In this document: positions 45,899-58,749 of the stretch, piece by piece
Position numbering within the stretch: the first letter of the stretch is position 1
Layout: each line of letters starts with the position of its first letter
Source of the DNA: Daphnia pulex
Taxonomy: Eukaryota; Arthropoda; Branchiopoda; Diplostraca; Daphniidae
Assembly: GCF_021134715.1 (NCBI RefSeq)
Contig: NC_060021.1
Location: forward strand, 8,030,501 to 8,094,500
Reading direction: 5' to 3'
Length of the DNA stretch: 64,000 bases
Notes under the pieces: model-generated
The model's database searches: none
What the model was told of the DNA's origin: nothing
The model's input: only the letters and a program-made list of their open reading frames with translations
Translations under genes and position numbers: made by a program

Positions 45899-48059
45899 GC
45901 TATGTGTCCCTTGTTTGAAACCATTGCTTTGCTTGTTATGACACAATCCATTAAAAAAAAGTCTTTATGTCAAGTTATTTACTCTTACGATGAACTCCAC
46001 GTACCGTTTCAGTACAACGTAAAAAAGTGAAGTTGTTGAACAATACACTCTGAAATCAGTACGCGCACCTTTTATTTTTACTATTATTTTTGAACAGTGA
46101 TTTTCCTTTTTAGAGCCATTACATATGTCATCTCATGATATTAACCATTCTGCCAGAGCCGTAGAACGTAGAGAATCTTTCCCGAATTAATATATACAAT
46201 AAGATTGGATTTATGTTTTTCCCCTTGCTAACAGGCTAATTCAGTTACATTTTACATTATGAGTGCAAACTGCCGTAGGTAGAGCTCATGCAGATGGTTA
46301 CATAAACGCATTGCCTTCAGCGGTAAATCCGCCAAGGTGAGGTTTACCGAACATTCTCAGAAACAGTTCCGCTCGCAGTTACGACCATTCGCGAGTTATT
46401 CAACGTTATATTTTGATTACACGATTACCCGCCCACCAAAAACAATGAACAATCTAAATGATCGAATTCCTACCTTGTAAGTTACTACGGACGCGACGAA
46501 GCTACGCCGTACCCTATCTCTTATCAGCATTTTTTGGGGCCTGGTCGGTCTTAATAAATAACCAAACGAGAGACTCGGATCAACCTCCAACACACCACCA
46601 GCTCCATTGAAAATATTTGTACATGACGTGGTTGTGAATATGTTGAATCCTAGGAAATATCTCCCCTCTGTTTCACCAATGGATCAAGTTGAACAGCAGC
46701 ATTAAGGATCATCAACCTGAAAAGGAGAATGGTGATTTGAAGTAAGCGGTGATCAATAAGAAGATCAATCATAACAATCATAATCAATAGCAAGAACAAT
46801 CGAATTATGAGTTAAAGATAAATAGAGCAAATAAAGGGAAGAATAGATACCACTTGAATAATTGAATAACTGATATCTTTCACCACGGAGGAAGCTTTCA
46901 CTCAATTCAGAGGAAATAATAGTAAAATTGTGATATGTTAAATGCTTTCCTGTAGCACACTTCCACAGCTTTTAGGACATCAAGCTGGGGGATAGTAGCT
47001 GTTATTGTGGTCAGTATAGCAGATATTCATCAACTTGATGTAGAACTTGGAAAGCAGCCCATTATCATTATCCATTAGAATTTTAAAAAATACAGAGATG
47101 GGTCAAGATGAACTATAGTGGTTACAATATGGTGGTTAAACACTTGTACCTAGGATTTACCTACATGACATTTGGAGTTAAAACTTGACCCGTACAAGCA
47201 AACGTAACTTTCGAAATTGACATAGCACTGATTGAGTTGAGAAAGAGAAGTCAATAACATCATTCGCCATCTAGTGTCTCAATGGACAAACCTTTTAATT
47301 TTGTACCGGAACTACACCGGATATAATCTAGAATAGCACCTCAACTATCGAGATGGGAAACTATGACATAGTAGCTACTCTCTACTCATCTGCCTTGATG
47401 ATGCTAAAAACTCTCGCGTGCGTTCTCAACTTTTATCTCGTTTCATTGCCAATAAGTCACAGGAAATCAAATGAAAAAAAAAAAACCTACTAAGTAAAAT
47501 ATGGGGATCACAAAACTGTAATCAATTTCAAAACTGTTGTTCAATTAGAAAATTTTATTATATTCAATAAATCTTTAAGCCGAAATGAGATGAGTAGATA
47601 TGATATGAGAAACAGACGGGGATGAAATTAATTTACGACGCAGTCAGCTGTACAAGTAACAGTCTTACTAATGGGCAGTATGGAATTCAACTTATACTGA
47701 TGAGTTCTCCACTAGTTATAAGAAGGAAGGAGTAATTTAGAACCGGAAATCTACTGGAACGCTAGAAGTGGTAGCTGATTCTACGAGAAGGAAAGCGCAG
47801 AGGAGACGATGAATTAAAACTCCTTTTTGGGCTTTTTCGATGGCCCTTGGATGAGTGGATGAGCTCCTATATACAAGAAAATAATGATTTTATGGTGTCT
47901 ATTCTCTTAAGATTAAATTTTGAAAGTACCATCGATGGACATTCCCGTTTTAACTCTTTTGCCAACTTTCTTCAAAACATTCTCCTTTCCCTCGGCTACT
48001 TATTCAGAAGAGAAAAGCCATTAGTGTTTGAAAATTACACGACACAATTAATCAGATAA
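45899..48059. other. Intergenic, end of the GRP array
   Basis: AT-rich; no gene seen. A weak repeat similarity between 46670-46740 and 21470-21540 is the only structure noticed. Confidence 0.45.
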
Positions 48060-50126
48060 CTAACCAGGTTTTGGCGAGTTGGTTTTACGACGCTGATTTT
48101 TCCTCATTTTGGACCTTGGCGCTGTTTTCACGGCAATCAATTCTTTGATGGGCTTCTTCAGATTCGCAGTAGTAGCTCGTCGAATTTTAGCGCAAGACTT
48201 GGATTCCGTTTTCTTTTTGATGGGTTTTGATTTTAAAAGCAGATTACTAAACTGCAGAGCTAACTGCTCCGTATCATCTGTGCTGGCTCTCCCAGAAATT
48301 GTTTGATCACCACTCACTTCCATTTGAGTTGGTTCGGAGACCAACGCAAAAGGCGGCAAGATTGGTAATGGAATTGACGTTATCAGGGCATTAATCTTCG
48401 AATCAAAATTCATCTTCACGTCGCGAAACACTGACAAACGATGCATGACGACCGATTGAAATGAGGAGCATTCCGGAAGATTTATAACGCTAACTACGAA
48501 AGGGTGGTCTTGAGACTCCAAAATCAGACATACAGTAGCCATATCAGAAAGAAATTCTCCGTAACCAGATGGAAGAGGAGACGGAAACTTGGAAAAACGG
48601 AAAAATGGCCACCACCTCTTTCTGTCATGATGCCAAGCATTAATGACAGCTTCCAGACAAACATCGGTTCCTGTAAATTGAAACAAAATCGTAATATAGT
48701 AATAGGCAAAATATTAGGACATTAAACTTCAAACCTTGCAAACAAATCTTGTTCATCAGATTTGCCATTACATTCCATCCTTCTTTGACAACGTCAGACG
48801 GTGTGCGATAGGCATACGCATCTAGAAAATCAAACATGAGCTTGAGGCACTTCTTAAGACGGTCCTGACTGATGTCTCTTTCGAATTCGGACTGCAAATA
48901 AAGTTTGCACAAATCCAAGACCTAAATATAAAAGGATTACATTTAGACATTATCTTACAAGTGTAGGGAAAAATTTAAAACCTTAGAATTCGCTTGGTCG
49001 ATCTCCGCTATCTTCTCAAGAAAGTGAATGTTTAATCCTTTAGTGCCGTTGGGAATATACACTTTCATTATTTCCAGAGCAAGAATAGCGCTCACAATTC
49101 CGCCATCATTTTCAACGTATCTATAAGAATACAGATTAGAAAACGAACGTATCGAGAAAACAGAAATGAAATTACTCCCGTAAGAACAATTCAATTTCAT
49201 CGTGAGCATTCAACTTGGAAAGAATGGAGGTATAAGCTTCCAGAAAAGTAGGAATCATCCAGGGATGTTTAGCAAACATCAATGCCAATGTTATCTTCGT
49301 CTCCTTAAGTACTTGTATGTTTTCTTCAAAACATGGGAAATCAAGAGTTGTTTCATAGCCGGCAAGTAAGGCAGACGCAGCTGCAGCTTGAGACTCGTAA
49401 CCACTAGCTCGGTGTTCTTTGGCTAAGAATCAGGGACACAAATGAAATTAACAATTAATTCTTTTTAACTCTACTTAAAGTTAAAAAAAAAAAAACACCT
49501 GTGAACTTTTGTGATTCAGCAAGAGCTGGGCCATACTTTTTCTCCTGAAGCAATAATACAGTGTTCACTAAAAACAACTCATTCACTGTTTGTGACTGAA
49601 GAAGAAGATCCTTCAGTTTTTGGAACAACAGATAAAAACATAGACTATCCTTATGTTTAGTGAGCAGGGTGGGTAACATGTTCGAGGTAAACTGCCGGCT
49701 TACTTGATTATTTTCCATCTGTGAAAGCGACATCAATTAAAATGTGCTGTATAAATACAAAAATGTATGTACATACCAAGTATTTTAAGCTCTTCAACAT
49801 TAGACCATCATTCCTCTCTTGTTGGGAAGTTCTCAGACCAGCAAACAAATGTGTGGACATATTCAATGTGGCTTCACACTCTGTGAACACAAAAGACATT
49901 TGATATTGGAAAATGCAACATATTGATAACTGACTTCAGTTCATTCAACTGCCAATTAACTTATTACCATCGTTGTTTGAATTGAAACTGAATTTCCCCT
50001 CAGTGAACTCCTTTAAAAATGTTTTCTGAGACAAAAGACTTTTAGATAATGGGTGATTTGGAATGAAAATAACACACTTACTATTAGTTCTCCGAAAGTA
50101 TCTTCTTCAGTTCTATTTGTTGCCAT
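48060..50126 (-). CDS. Uncharacterised 536-aa helical protein with basic tail
   Basis: Exons (minus): 50082-50126, 49968-50025, 49777-49880, 49499-49718, 49176-49422, 48982-49120, 48735-48921 and 48060-48670; the frame closes exactly. The start is MATNRTEEDTFGELI. Residues 1-330 read as helix-rich sequence with Leu-rich amphipathic segments (CFYLLFQKLKDLLLQSQTV, SALLAGYETTLDFPCF, KLMFDFLDAYAYRTPSDVV), as in HEAT/ARM-like folds (inference). A WWPFFRFSKFP motif follows, and the last 60 residues are Lys/Arg-rich (KPIKKKTESK, KMRKNQRRKTNSPK), suggesting nuclear localisation. I do not recognise the family. It starts 503 bp head to head from the ZXD-like gene, so the two may share a promoter. Confidence 0.82.
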
Positions 50127-50629
50127 TATTATGAGTTTTTATGACCCACAAACTTCCCAAAAGAAAATCATAGAACACTAGAAATTAGTCAAATTCAGAA
50201 TTTAAATGCGCCACAAAAACGTTCTCGATACTCCAAAGGCTGGTACCGAACTGAAAGTCTGAAATGTGTTGCACTGTTGCGCAATAGACTACATTATTTT
50301 GTGGGGCGTCTACTAGCGGCATCTGGAAACTGGAATGGATCCATTGTCAGGTTAAATTCCTTTAAAAAGTAATTAAGAAAATGGAAGCATCCTTTACGCT
50401 CATTTTTTAATCTACTACACTTTCATTTATTTATTTTACTCATAAAAGGTTGAACCGCAGTGAAACGAACAATAATATTATCTCAAGAGTAAAATCGATT
50501 TCTTCAACCTGGCAACGCTGTTTAGTTTGTCATTCTTACTAATTTTTTTTTCTTTTGTGGCGAAGTTGAAATCTCTGTCTAAATTTGTTGTTCAATTTTC
50601 ATTATTTGATCGATGCGCATTGTTTGAAA
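50127..50629. promoter_or_regulatory. Divergent promoter region
   Basis: 503 bp between the start codons of two oppositely oriented genes. No TATA box is evident; it should hold both promoters. A weakly coding-like run before the ATG at 50630 has no in-frame ATG. Confidence 0.5.
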
Positions 50630-52815
50630 ATGGAAAGGTGGTTTAAAACAGATAATGAGCTTGCCAGCAGCATGGAGTACGACCAGATCGGATTGTCTAG
50701 CGAAATTAGATCAGCGCCTGATGCGCTTGTTATCTCCAACGATTTTTCTCACTGTTTGGGAGAAAAATTGCCATTAGAACTTTTGACAACTGATGAAGAA
50801 GGAGTTCCAAATATTATTGAGCTTGAAGTGCAGTTAGATGACAAGTGTTTCAACACTTCTCATGAAGAAACAGCTGTTTTGTCGACTGAGGAGACTATTC
50901 TCTTTGAGGAAGTCCGGGACACTCCAAACATTTTACATCAGGATGAAAGAGAGAACCTAATGTCTCTACAGTCAAAAGTCATTGATATTGTTGAAGAAAA
51001 GATTATGTTGTTAACACCACATGAACTTGAGTCCATGAAGGTAAGTGCTCTGGAATCAGATAGTGAGAAAGAGAGTCAACAATCCAAGGTGGAAAGTGGT
51101 CCTTCAGATTCAGTTAATGAAGTACACAGTGAAAAAATTCCCAAACCAATTGTGGTTCTTCATGAAAATGAAACATTGTACCTCTGCCCATTTGAAGAAT
51201 GCTCAAAAGGTTTTTCTAAATTATTTATGGCCAAAAGTCACATTATGACCCATGTTGGAATCAGACAATTTAAGGTATGATCAAATAATCTTGTTCAAAT
51301 TCTTTGCTATGTGATTTATTCATTTGCCTTTCTAGTGTGATGCTGAAGGTTGCTCTTGGTCATTCTTCTCAGAATACAAGTTGAAACGCCACAAAGAGTG
51401 TCATCAAGGGAAAAAAGACTTTGCTGTAAGATAGCTGAAGGTTTGCACAATCAATTGATAATGATTTTCTTCGTCTATTATTTCAGTGTACTGTTTGCCG
51501 AAGGAAGTTTACTACGTTGTACAACTTAAATTCACACAAAAAGCTTCACGATCGACCAAATATATACTCATGTTCAATTGAGCAGTGCAGTTCAGAATTT
51601 CAAACTCAGAGAGAGTTAGATAACCATTTAAAGGTAAAACAAACTAAAAATACTGCTTATGTAAAACAAACACAGTCTTTCTTCGAATACAGGAGCAACA
51701 TCGAGAAGTTGAAGCACCGTATGCTTGTCATCACTGTAATTGCGGAAAACGATTCCATTCTTTAAACGCCCTGACCACTCACCTTCGTAGTCATACGCGT
51801 GTGGGTCCATTAATGTGCCAGTGGGAAGGTTGTTCCCGATCTTTTGACAGGCCATCTCATCTGGAATCACATCTTAGAACCCATACGGGAGATCGTCCTT
51901 TTGTATGTCATTTTGAGGTGAGTTAAGTATTTGGTGTTCAAAGGTTAGGAAGGATTCATTGTTTAATTCATCACAGGGCTGTGGATGGGCTTTCCGAACG
52001 CCAAGCAAGCTTAGCCGACATCAGCGGACTCACAAGAATGAACGACCATTCAAATGTCCACACCAGGAATGTCATAAAGCTTACTTGAGATCAGAACATC
52101 TGAAGCAGCATCTTCTTAGTCAACACCGCGGAATGAAAATGTTTCGTTGTCCTGTTGAAAGTAAGTTTATTTTATTTTTATAAAATTAAATAGCGCAATT
52201 AACATTGCGTACTTGTAGATTGTGGTGCGGAATTTACAGCGAGGAGTACCTTATATGTCCATGCCAAAAGACATAATGTTGATACTGCCAATCTTACCTT
52301 CCCTTGCGAGCACCCCGGTTGCAATAAACAGTATTCCGGCAAATCCAATCTGAGGAAACACATGGTTCGATGTCACGGTAACCGTTCTACTCCATGCACC
52401 GCTACCGTTTCTCCAACGGAACCTCCGGAACTGATTAAAGTAATTGATCAGCCGATTCAAAATGACTACATCGCATTGCTATTGGGAGACGACGAGGAAC
52501 AGATGTCTGCAGACCGCTCGGTCGTCACTTTCCTCGCTGTTCCGACAGACAGTTTACAGGTAGAAATAAAAATGTTTCTTTTTGTGAGATATGGTAATAA
52601 TTATGATTAAAATTTATTAGGATGCTGGACCGGGATCAAATGGAGATTCAAATGTCTGCGTCTTACTTCATACCGGTGGTGGAAGCCATGAGGCCAGTAC
52701 AAGTTCAACTGGTCACGCCCACATTGTTTGGAGTTGGCAAACAAGTCCCGTGAAAACTGGTGAGGAATGTTCCGAATTTAGTCAGTCGACGATTAACATG
52801 CGGGATTTGGAATAA
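50630..52815 (+). CDS. ZXD-family C2H2 zinc-finger protein (608 aa)
   Basis: Exons 50630-51274, 51336-51425, 51487-51633, 51693-51917, 51977-52160, 52219-52559 and 52621-52815. A Glu/Ser-rich acidic N-terminus of about 185 aa is followed by about nine to ten C2H2 fingers in tandem, starting LYLCPFEECSKGF, then CDAEGCSWSF, CTVCRRKFTTLYNLNSHKKL, CSIEQCSSEF, CHHCNCGKRF, CQWEGCSRSFDR, CHFEGCGWAF, CPHQECHKAYLRSEHLKQH, NCGAEFTARSTLYVHAKRH and CEHPGCNKQYSGKSNLRKH. The order and the GCGWxF...RSEHLKxH...FxARSxLYxHxKxH signature match vertebrate ZXDA/B/C, known to act with CIITA in transcription. The acidic C-terminal tail is diverged. A strong GTAAGT at 51041 lies inside exon 1 but the frame reads through. 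It is tail to tail with the GET3 gene. Confidence 0.88.
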
Positions 52816-53116
52816 TTCGTCCTTCCTCTTGTAAATCCAATATTTCATTGGGTATGCACATTTTGCATTTTTTTTTGCGCATATCTTATAACACAAGGGC
52901 AATTTTCGTCTCTTCACAAACTATTGAAATGAATATATACTCGATTGTCTATTAATGCTGTTGTGTTGCTATTGACTTCGTATTGAAAAGGGTAAAGTAA
53001 ATCGGAAAATAAATTGGTTCTCCTGGATGAAATGCTGAAGTACAATTACAAAATATTTGAACCAATAATGGGTTTTCATAATAATGAAAAAACTCACACT
53101 TAACAAATACATATCT
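52816..53116. terminator. Convergent 3' flanks of ZXD-like gene and GET3
   Basis: 301 bp between two stop codons in tail-to-tail genes, AT-rich with AATAAA (53010) on the plus strand. It must hold both 3' UTRs and cleavage sites. Confidence 0.5.
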
Positions 53117-54540
53117 TTATTTTGGGGAGTAAGGCTTCAGCAAGTTCTCCGAAAACTTCTTTACTTGCTCGACGCCACGAACTTCACGATCTAGCAAGGG
53201 TAAACGTGTGACGTGGAAGTCCTCATATAAGTCGGCAATCTGTAGCGGACAAATAATAAATTCAATTAATAGAACCCCTCACCAATATGACAATAATTGA
53301 AAAAAACCTGATCAAGATATTTAGCTTGAAGTTTCTTGCGAGCACCGCATAGTCCGCACGTTTCTCCAGTTGATGTTATTGGGGCGTCTAATAATAGCTG
53401 ATTAACAATAATGTTGTGTGTGTCAATATTTGACTTGGAAAGCTCTTGAACCAGACGTTCTGTTTCGTATAGTGACAAAAACTCTGCAATGCAAACGCAA
53501 ACGAAGGTAGTTCGATTCTATAGAAAAAAATTATGTTGGTTAAATTCTTAAACAACAAACAACAAGTAATTTGTTTAAATTACAGGATCTTTGAACTGTT
53601 CATTTATTTGCTGAATAATTGGTAGCATTTCCTCTAAACGATTAGAAAATATGTCTGTATTAACATTGCTCATGCCAATAAGACCTGATATCTGCAAGAA
53701 TCAATAAATTAGTTTAGTAATCAAGGTCAAACAATATTTGTTCTTAAAAACTTACTTGTGAGACAAATGGCCCAATTTGCGACTTGAGACGCAAAAGTTT
53801 ACTGAGCCCTTTCTCTACAACAGAAGGAAATGCAAGCAAACGCAAAGTATGTCCAGTTGGAGCTGTATCAAAGACCACTACAGAGAAGTTCATTCCTTGT
53901 ACTAACCTTTAAGCACAAAATATTAAATTAGAAAAACACTTTTTTAAATGGTTCAAGATCTAGACCAGATTTCTCATACTTCATAACTTCAACATAGCTC
54001 ATAGCTTCATCGATACCAGGAAATGCACCAAATATTTCTTGCATTAATCCACGGTTGGCTCTCCAAAAGTTGTTTTCTCCTTCAAAATAATCATCTGGTA
54101 ATTCATTAAAGCCAACATTTGGGTCAATTTCCTAACAAAATAAATCAAATTAGATAATAAAACTAATAATAAGACTGACAGATGAAAACATTTTACCATT
54201 GCAAATAAATTCTCAAACCCTTTCACTTTAGTAGGAACTTTGCTAAACTTCTGATCAAAAGCATCTGATATGTTATGAGCTGGATCAGTAGAAATGATAA
54301 GTACAGTATCACGAACACGGGCCAGCTGTACAGAAAGGCTGCAACTATAATTTCAAAATTCAGAAAATAAAATTTATTACGAAAATTTCAAAATGTCAAA
54401 AGAAAATCATTATACCTGCAGGTTGTCTTGCCTACACCTCCTTTACCACCGACAAAGATCCATTTCAAAGTGGATTGCTCAATAACATTGTTAAGTGTCG
54501 GATCAAGCTGAAGAAAATCTTCTTCGATATTAGACGCCAT
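53117..54540 (-). CDS. GET3: GET3/ASNA1 tail-anchored protein targeting ATPase (338 aa)
   Basis: Exons (minus): 54416-54540, 54197-54344, 53980-54131, 53756-53906, 53584-53691, 53308-53517 and 53117-53239. The deviant Walker [18 protein letters not shown] is at about residues 29-46. Switch I matches [16 protein letters not shown], the A-loop/switch II matches [15 protein letters not shown], and the zinc-binding CxxC pair is in [28 protein letters not shown] is the usual Get3 helix. Length matches the family (human 348 aa). Known role: a cytosolic homodimeric ATPase that captures tail-anchored membrane proteins and hands them to the GET1/2 (WRB/CAML) receptor at the ER. All key residues are present. 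The start ATG gives the family N-terminus spacing before the P-loop. Confidence 0.97.
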
Positions 54541-55983
54541 TAGACGTATTATCAGACCTTGAAATAACAGACGGTAAATATTGTTTTAATGATTAGTGAG
54601 AAAGCACACGAATGGACTAGTGAATGGATTTTGTTGCAGACGACACAATACATATTTGACACATTGGCATTTGTCATTTTATTTTATAAATCTGGCGTCA
54701 TTCCTTTTTGGGCGGATATTTCAAATTATTGATTAAAAGACACCATACCCAATACATATAATATAAAATAATGTTATGACATCAAAGTATGTTCATTAAA
54801 GAGATAAAGGGTTACATTGTGTTTACTGCTTTGGAAGTTGACGAACGGAAGCAGGGTTTGCGAGTTATTAGATATGATTGGATATTAGATGGGCGGATAT
54901 GGTGCTGCTCCTGCTAGTGCTAATAAATAGAAAATTCTGAGTTTATATAACACAATAACAAATTAAGTAAACCACAAAAACATAAATCTACTGTCTCCGT
55001 AAATCTTGTTATGCAATATCGTTTTCCCCCATGGGGCCATTACGTATACAACAACTCCAGCAAGATAACTAATGGTAGCGATGAAAAATCTATGAAAATG
55101 CCTGGAGGTTAAGTTAAAAGGACTGTTGGTATGTTAAAAGAAAAAAAAAGCTTCCGGATAAAAAAGTAGGAGGGTTTAAAATGCTAGTGCACAACGCACG
55201 TGGATTCTCAGAACTGAATATTCCCCCATTTGTGGCCTTTTGCTTTGGGACTGCAGACGTTTTTCCCTGGAGAGGCCTGACTATGCGAATACACATCTAA
55301 ATGCAGGTCGTTGATACTTAACTATCAACGACAGTAACGACGACAGTAATGACAAGAGGTTATTCAACTTGTAAAACGTCAGGAAATCGCATCATTTTCT
55401 TACTGTGAAGTGATTTTAGGTTTCCAAGCACAATGTTCAGGCTCAAGAATTTTCAAAAATTCACTTTTGCTAACAGAACGCGCAAAAATCTAATGAATTT
55501 CAAATGACGTCTCTTGACACAGAGGCAGTATAGAATGAAAGAAGAAAAGGTCACTTGCAGGTCAAAACGTATGTTGGTCTCGGCCGTTGGGGATATGAGA
55601 CTATCCCTTTTTAGCTGAATAGAAAATATGGGTCAGGTTCTAAAGCCTCAGTCATTCGAGGTCATTTATCTCTTGTGAGGTCATTTCACCCATATATAGA
55701 TGACCCTATCCCACACCACTGTGCCACCCAATATTGACGACGATGACCTTGAATAAAGTAAAGGGATGAAACGTGTTAATAGAAAATAGTATGGAGACTA
55801 CTGTTGGGGGAGTAGGTCGATGACTTAAAACAACTTAAGCCCAGTTGGCCAGTTCGTTGGAAGAAGGTCATGTCATCGACTCGTCGATACATTTCATGGT
55901 CGTCCTCTTGATCTTACTACAGTATCGAAATCATCGTCGTCAGTTACTCGAGTGTTATCGACTCGGTTAGAAGTGCTCATTTG
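54541..55983. other. Intergenic, GET3 to bZIP gene
   Basis: No gene. A repeated GGTCATTT[C/A] pattern occurs near 55660-55690, and the region just before 55984 should hold the bZIP promoter and 5' UTR. Confidence 0.45.
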
Positions 55984-56802
55984 ATGATGGAGACTAAGAA
56001 CTCGATCTTGAATGCGTTACTCCAACAGGCCATTTTTAATAGTCAAGGTGTTGGTGCCAACGTTCCCGTGAACTTAAGCATGTCGTTAAACGACGAAAGA
56101 AGTGAAGTTACCAGCTCGTCATCGTCGGCCGACGATGAATCGCCCGCTGATTTGTCTAGTCGCAGTCATCACCAACGTGAAGATTCGCCGATTCCGCCAT
56201 CGTATCAACATCATCCTGACTCATCACAGCTAATGCATGCTATGGCGGCTGCTTTCTCCTTCCAGCGGGATCTGATGGCGCAACAAAACAAGTCTGACCA
56301 TCTTAATCAATCAGATGCAACAAGTCCGGCCTCACCTGCTGATCCTTCTCACCTGGTTGCCAAAGCCTTGGCCTCGGCCACCACGAGAAGGCCGAGGAGT
56401 GAGAAGAAACCTATTCCCGATGATTTGAAGGATGGCAAATATTTTGAACGCCGACGTCGGAATAATCTTGCAGTAAGTGATCTATAAAAATTTCCAAATT
56501 ACAGAATTTTAAAATTATCTTTTTCTGAAGGCTAAGAGATCTCGAGACATGCGGAAAAACCGTGAGGATCAAGTTACAGTTCGCGCCAATTTCCTTGAGG
56601 TAGGATTTAATATCTAGTAAACAATTTCACTGGTTATTCATACTTCAATTTGAGTGTTTTTTATTTTGTAATTTGACAGAAGGAGAATTCGGTCTTGAGA
56701 GCTCAAGTGGCCACTTTGAGAGACGAAGCATTCGCCTTGAAGCAAATGTTATTGCACAAGAACGCTTCCGCCATTCTCCGTAGTCAAGCTGCCACCAGTT
56801 GA
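55984..56802 (+). CDS. PAR/Giant-like bZIP transcription factor (226 aa)
   Basis: Exons 55984-56472, 56531-56599 and 56680-56802. The first in-frame ATGATG is used (the preceding codon is TTG). The N-terminus has MMETKNSILNALLQQAIF and a VPVNLSMSL motif, with Ser-rich acidic sequence after it. The extended basic region KKPIPDDLKDGKYFERRRRN is the PAR-like hinge, followed by NLAAKRSRDMRKNREDQ and a leucine zipper (VRANFLEKENSVLRAQVATL) after the exon junctions. Such proteins (Giant, CES-2, PDP1/HLF group) bind as dimers to TTAYGTAA-type sites. Giant/CES-2-like is the best match by the KPIPDDLKD segment; true orthology is not settled. Introns fall in the basic region at AA-AKRSRD and at LE-KEN, as expected for the family. 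Confidence 0.88.
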
Positions 56803-57648
56803 GCTTACGTTGTGGGGAGAACAAACAAGAACTTTGTCCACGTTATTGTTTTTACCTTTATATTTACCAATGCTAATCCCTCCTGTTTAACTGATTTCTC
56901 TTTCGGTTTCAATCCATCACGTCTTTTATTTATCATTTCTTTTTTAGACGTGCTCGTCTGCTATCAACCGACTAAGCTTCACAGTGCCAAAAATAAACGA
57001 AATAGAAATCAGTTTTTCTCTTGTCGACAATCTTTCAATCATGACCATCCGTCCTTGATTTTTTTTTAAATATTACACAGTTACCCACATGTTGAATACA
57101 TTAAACAAAGTCCTTGGTGAAGACATCTTTTATCAAGAAACTCGAGTCAAAACTCAGAATCAGTCCTAAATGGAAACGTCGCATGTTTTAACAATGTTTT
57201 TTATGTTGGAAAAAACAGGAATTTACGTGGAAGCATATGACGCATATTTTTAGTTTTAATACAAGCTAGCTGTTGGCGATGCACTTTGAAATAATAAATA
57301 TTTAAAAATAAGAACGAAGGGCTCGAATATTAGATTGTAGCATGCTGCCACCTAGTACTTTGTTTAACTATTAAAGAGAATTCAGCAGCCACACACGTGT
57401 GAGATTTCCGTCGTCTGCAAGTTGTCTTTTTTTGTCTGCTGTTTGTAGTTTGTATCAAACTTTTCGTGCGTTTCGCGAGGGGATTGCAAGGTTTAGCAGC
57501 TTTATTCTTCAATAATTAATTTCGAAATCAGCAACACATCTCTGTTCCAGGTAGAGTACAACGTCATAGAAATAAACTCATCGATTTTTTATTATAAGAA
57601 TTAACTCATAGGATTTCTGTGCAACGTCTGAAAAACTAACAAAACAGA
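56803..57648. other. Intergenic, bZIP to IMP3
   Basis: bZIP 3' UTR with AATAAA (56990 and 57295 areas), then the IMP3 upstream region. No other feature. Confidence 0.45.
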
Positions 57649-58448
57649 ATGGTCCGAAAACTAAAGTATCATGAACAGAAATTGTTGAAAAAAGTAGATT
57701 TCATCTCCTGGAAGCTTGACAACAATGTTCATGAAGTGCAAATTCTTAAAAGATACAGAATTCAAAAAAGAGATGATTACACAAAGTAAGTGGATTTTAA
57801 ATGACAGATTTCTTAAGAAATCATTTTGACGATGTATCTTAATTGCAGGTACTGCACACTTGTAATGCATGTAAAAAAGTTGGCAAACAAGATAAAGGAG
57901 CTCGACCCCAAAGACCCTTTCAGAGTGGAGTGCAGCGCTGCTCTTTTGGAAAAACTGTACAATTTTGTTTTCATATAATTTCTGAAGGTTACTTGACTGT
58001 TATCTTAAATTTAGATATTCCATGGGTTTAATTCCAACCAAGTGGTCCCTTGATCTTGTTTCCAAAATAACAGCATCCTGCTTCTGTCGAAGAAGACTTC
58101 CTGTGGTCATGGTTAGGGCAAAGATGGCAGATTCCATCAAAACTGCAACTACATTTGTGGAACAAGGACATGTCAGAGTTGGTCCTGAAGTGGTAAAAGA
58201 CCCAGCATTTCTTGTTACCAGGTACTTATTAAAACTTTTCAATTATTGATTGCATATAAATGACTCAGTTACTTTTTTTATGAATTAGAAATATGGAGGA
58301 TTTTGTGACCTGGGTAGACTCCTCAGCTATTAAGAAACATATTATGGAATACAACGAGATGGTAATAATGATCATTATTGCAATTTTTTAAAGAAATTAA
58401 TCAATTTCATTCCTTCTATTTCAGAGAGATGATTTCAATATGGCTTGA
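57649..58448 (+). CDS. IMP3: IMP3, U3 snoRNP protein (182 aa)
   Basis: Exons 57649-57785, 57849-57956, 58015-58221, 58289-58361 and 58425-58448. [19 protein letters not shown] is the diagnostic N-terminus. [31 protein letters not shown], the S4-like RNA-binding segment [39 protein letters not shown] and [20 protein letters not shown] follow in family order. Human IMP3 is 184 aa. Known role: part of the Mpp10-Imp3-Imp4 module of the SSU processome, aiding U3 base-pairing with pre-18S rRNA in the nucleolus. Exon 2 ends at a GT inside CTGTACAA; only this donor restores the KLYSMGLIP sequence. Confidence 0.97.
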
Positions 58449-58749
58449 CTTGTTTGACGAAATGCAACTTGTATGGAAATACATCCCGTTTTCTATCTAC
58501 TAAATATCGCTCATTTCCTGTCATTTTTAGAATAAAATTAATTCATTGAGTTAGATAAGTATACATTCTAGTTCAAACTTCTCCTCTGAGGTTAATGGGG
58601 TTTCCGTAGTGCTTCAAAGGGGGGGAAAACCACGGTTAATCTTAAAGGCTCAAACATTCATCGACACGGTAGGTTATTACTAACCCTTAACCGGAAAATT
58701 TATACAGTTTTCCATTCACTTTTGATTGAATCACAAGTGTCAAGGAAAC
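58449..58749. other. Intergenic, IMP3 to PDGF/VEGF-like gene
   Basis: IMP3 3' UTR with AATAAA (58532) and the short promoter region of the next gene. Confidence 0.45.
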
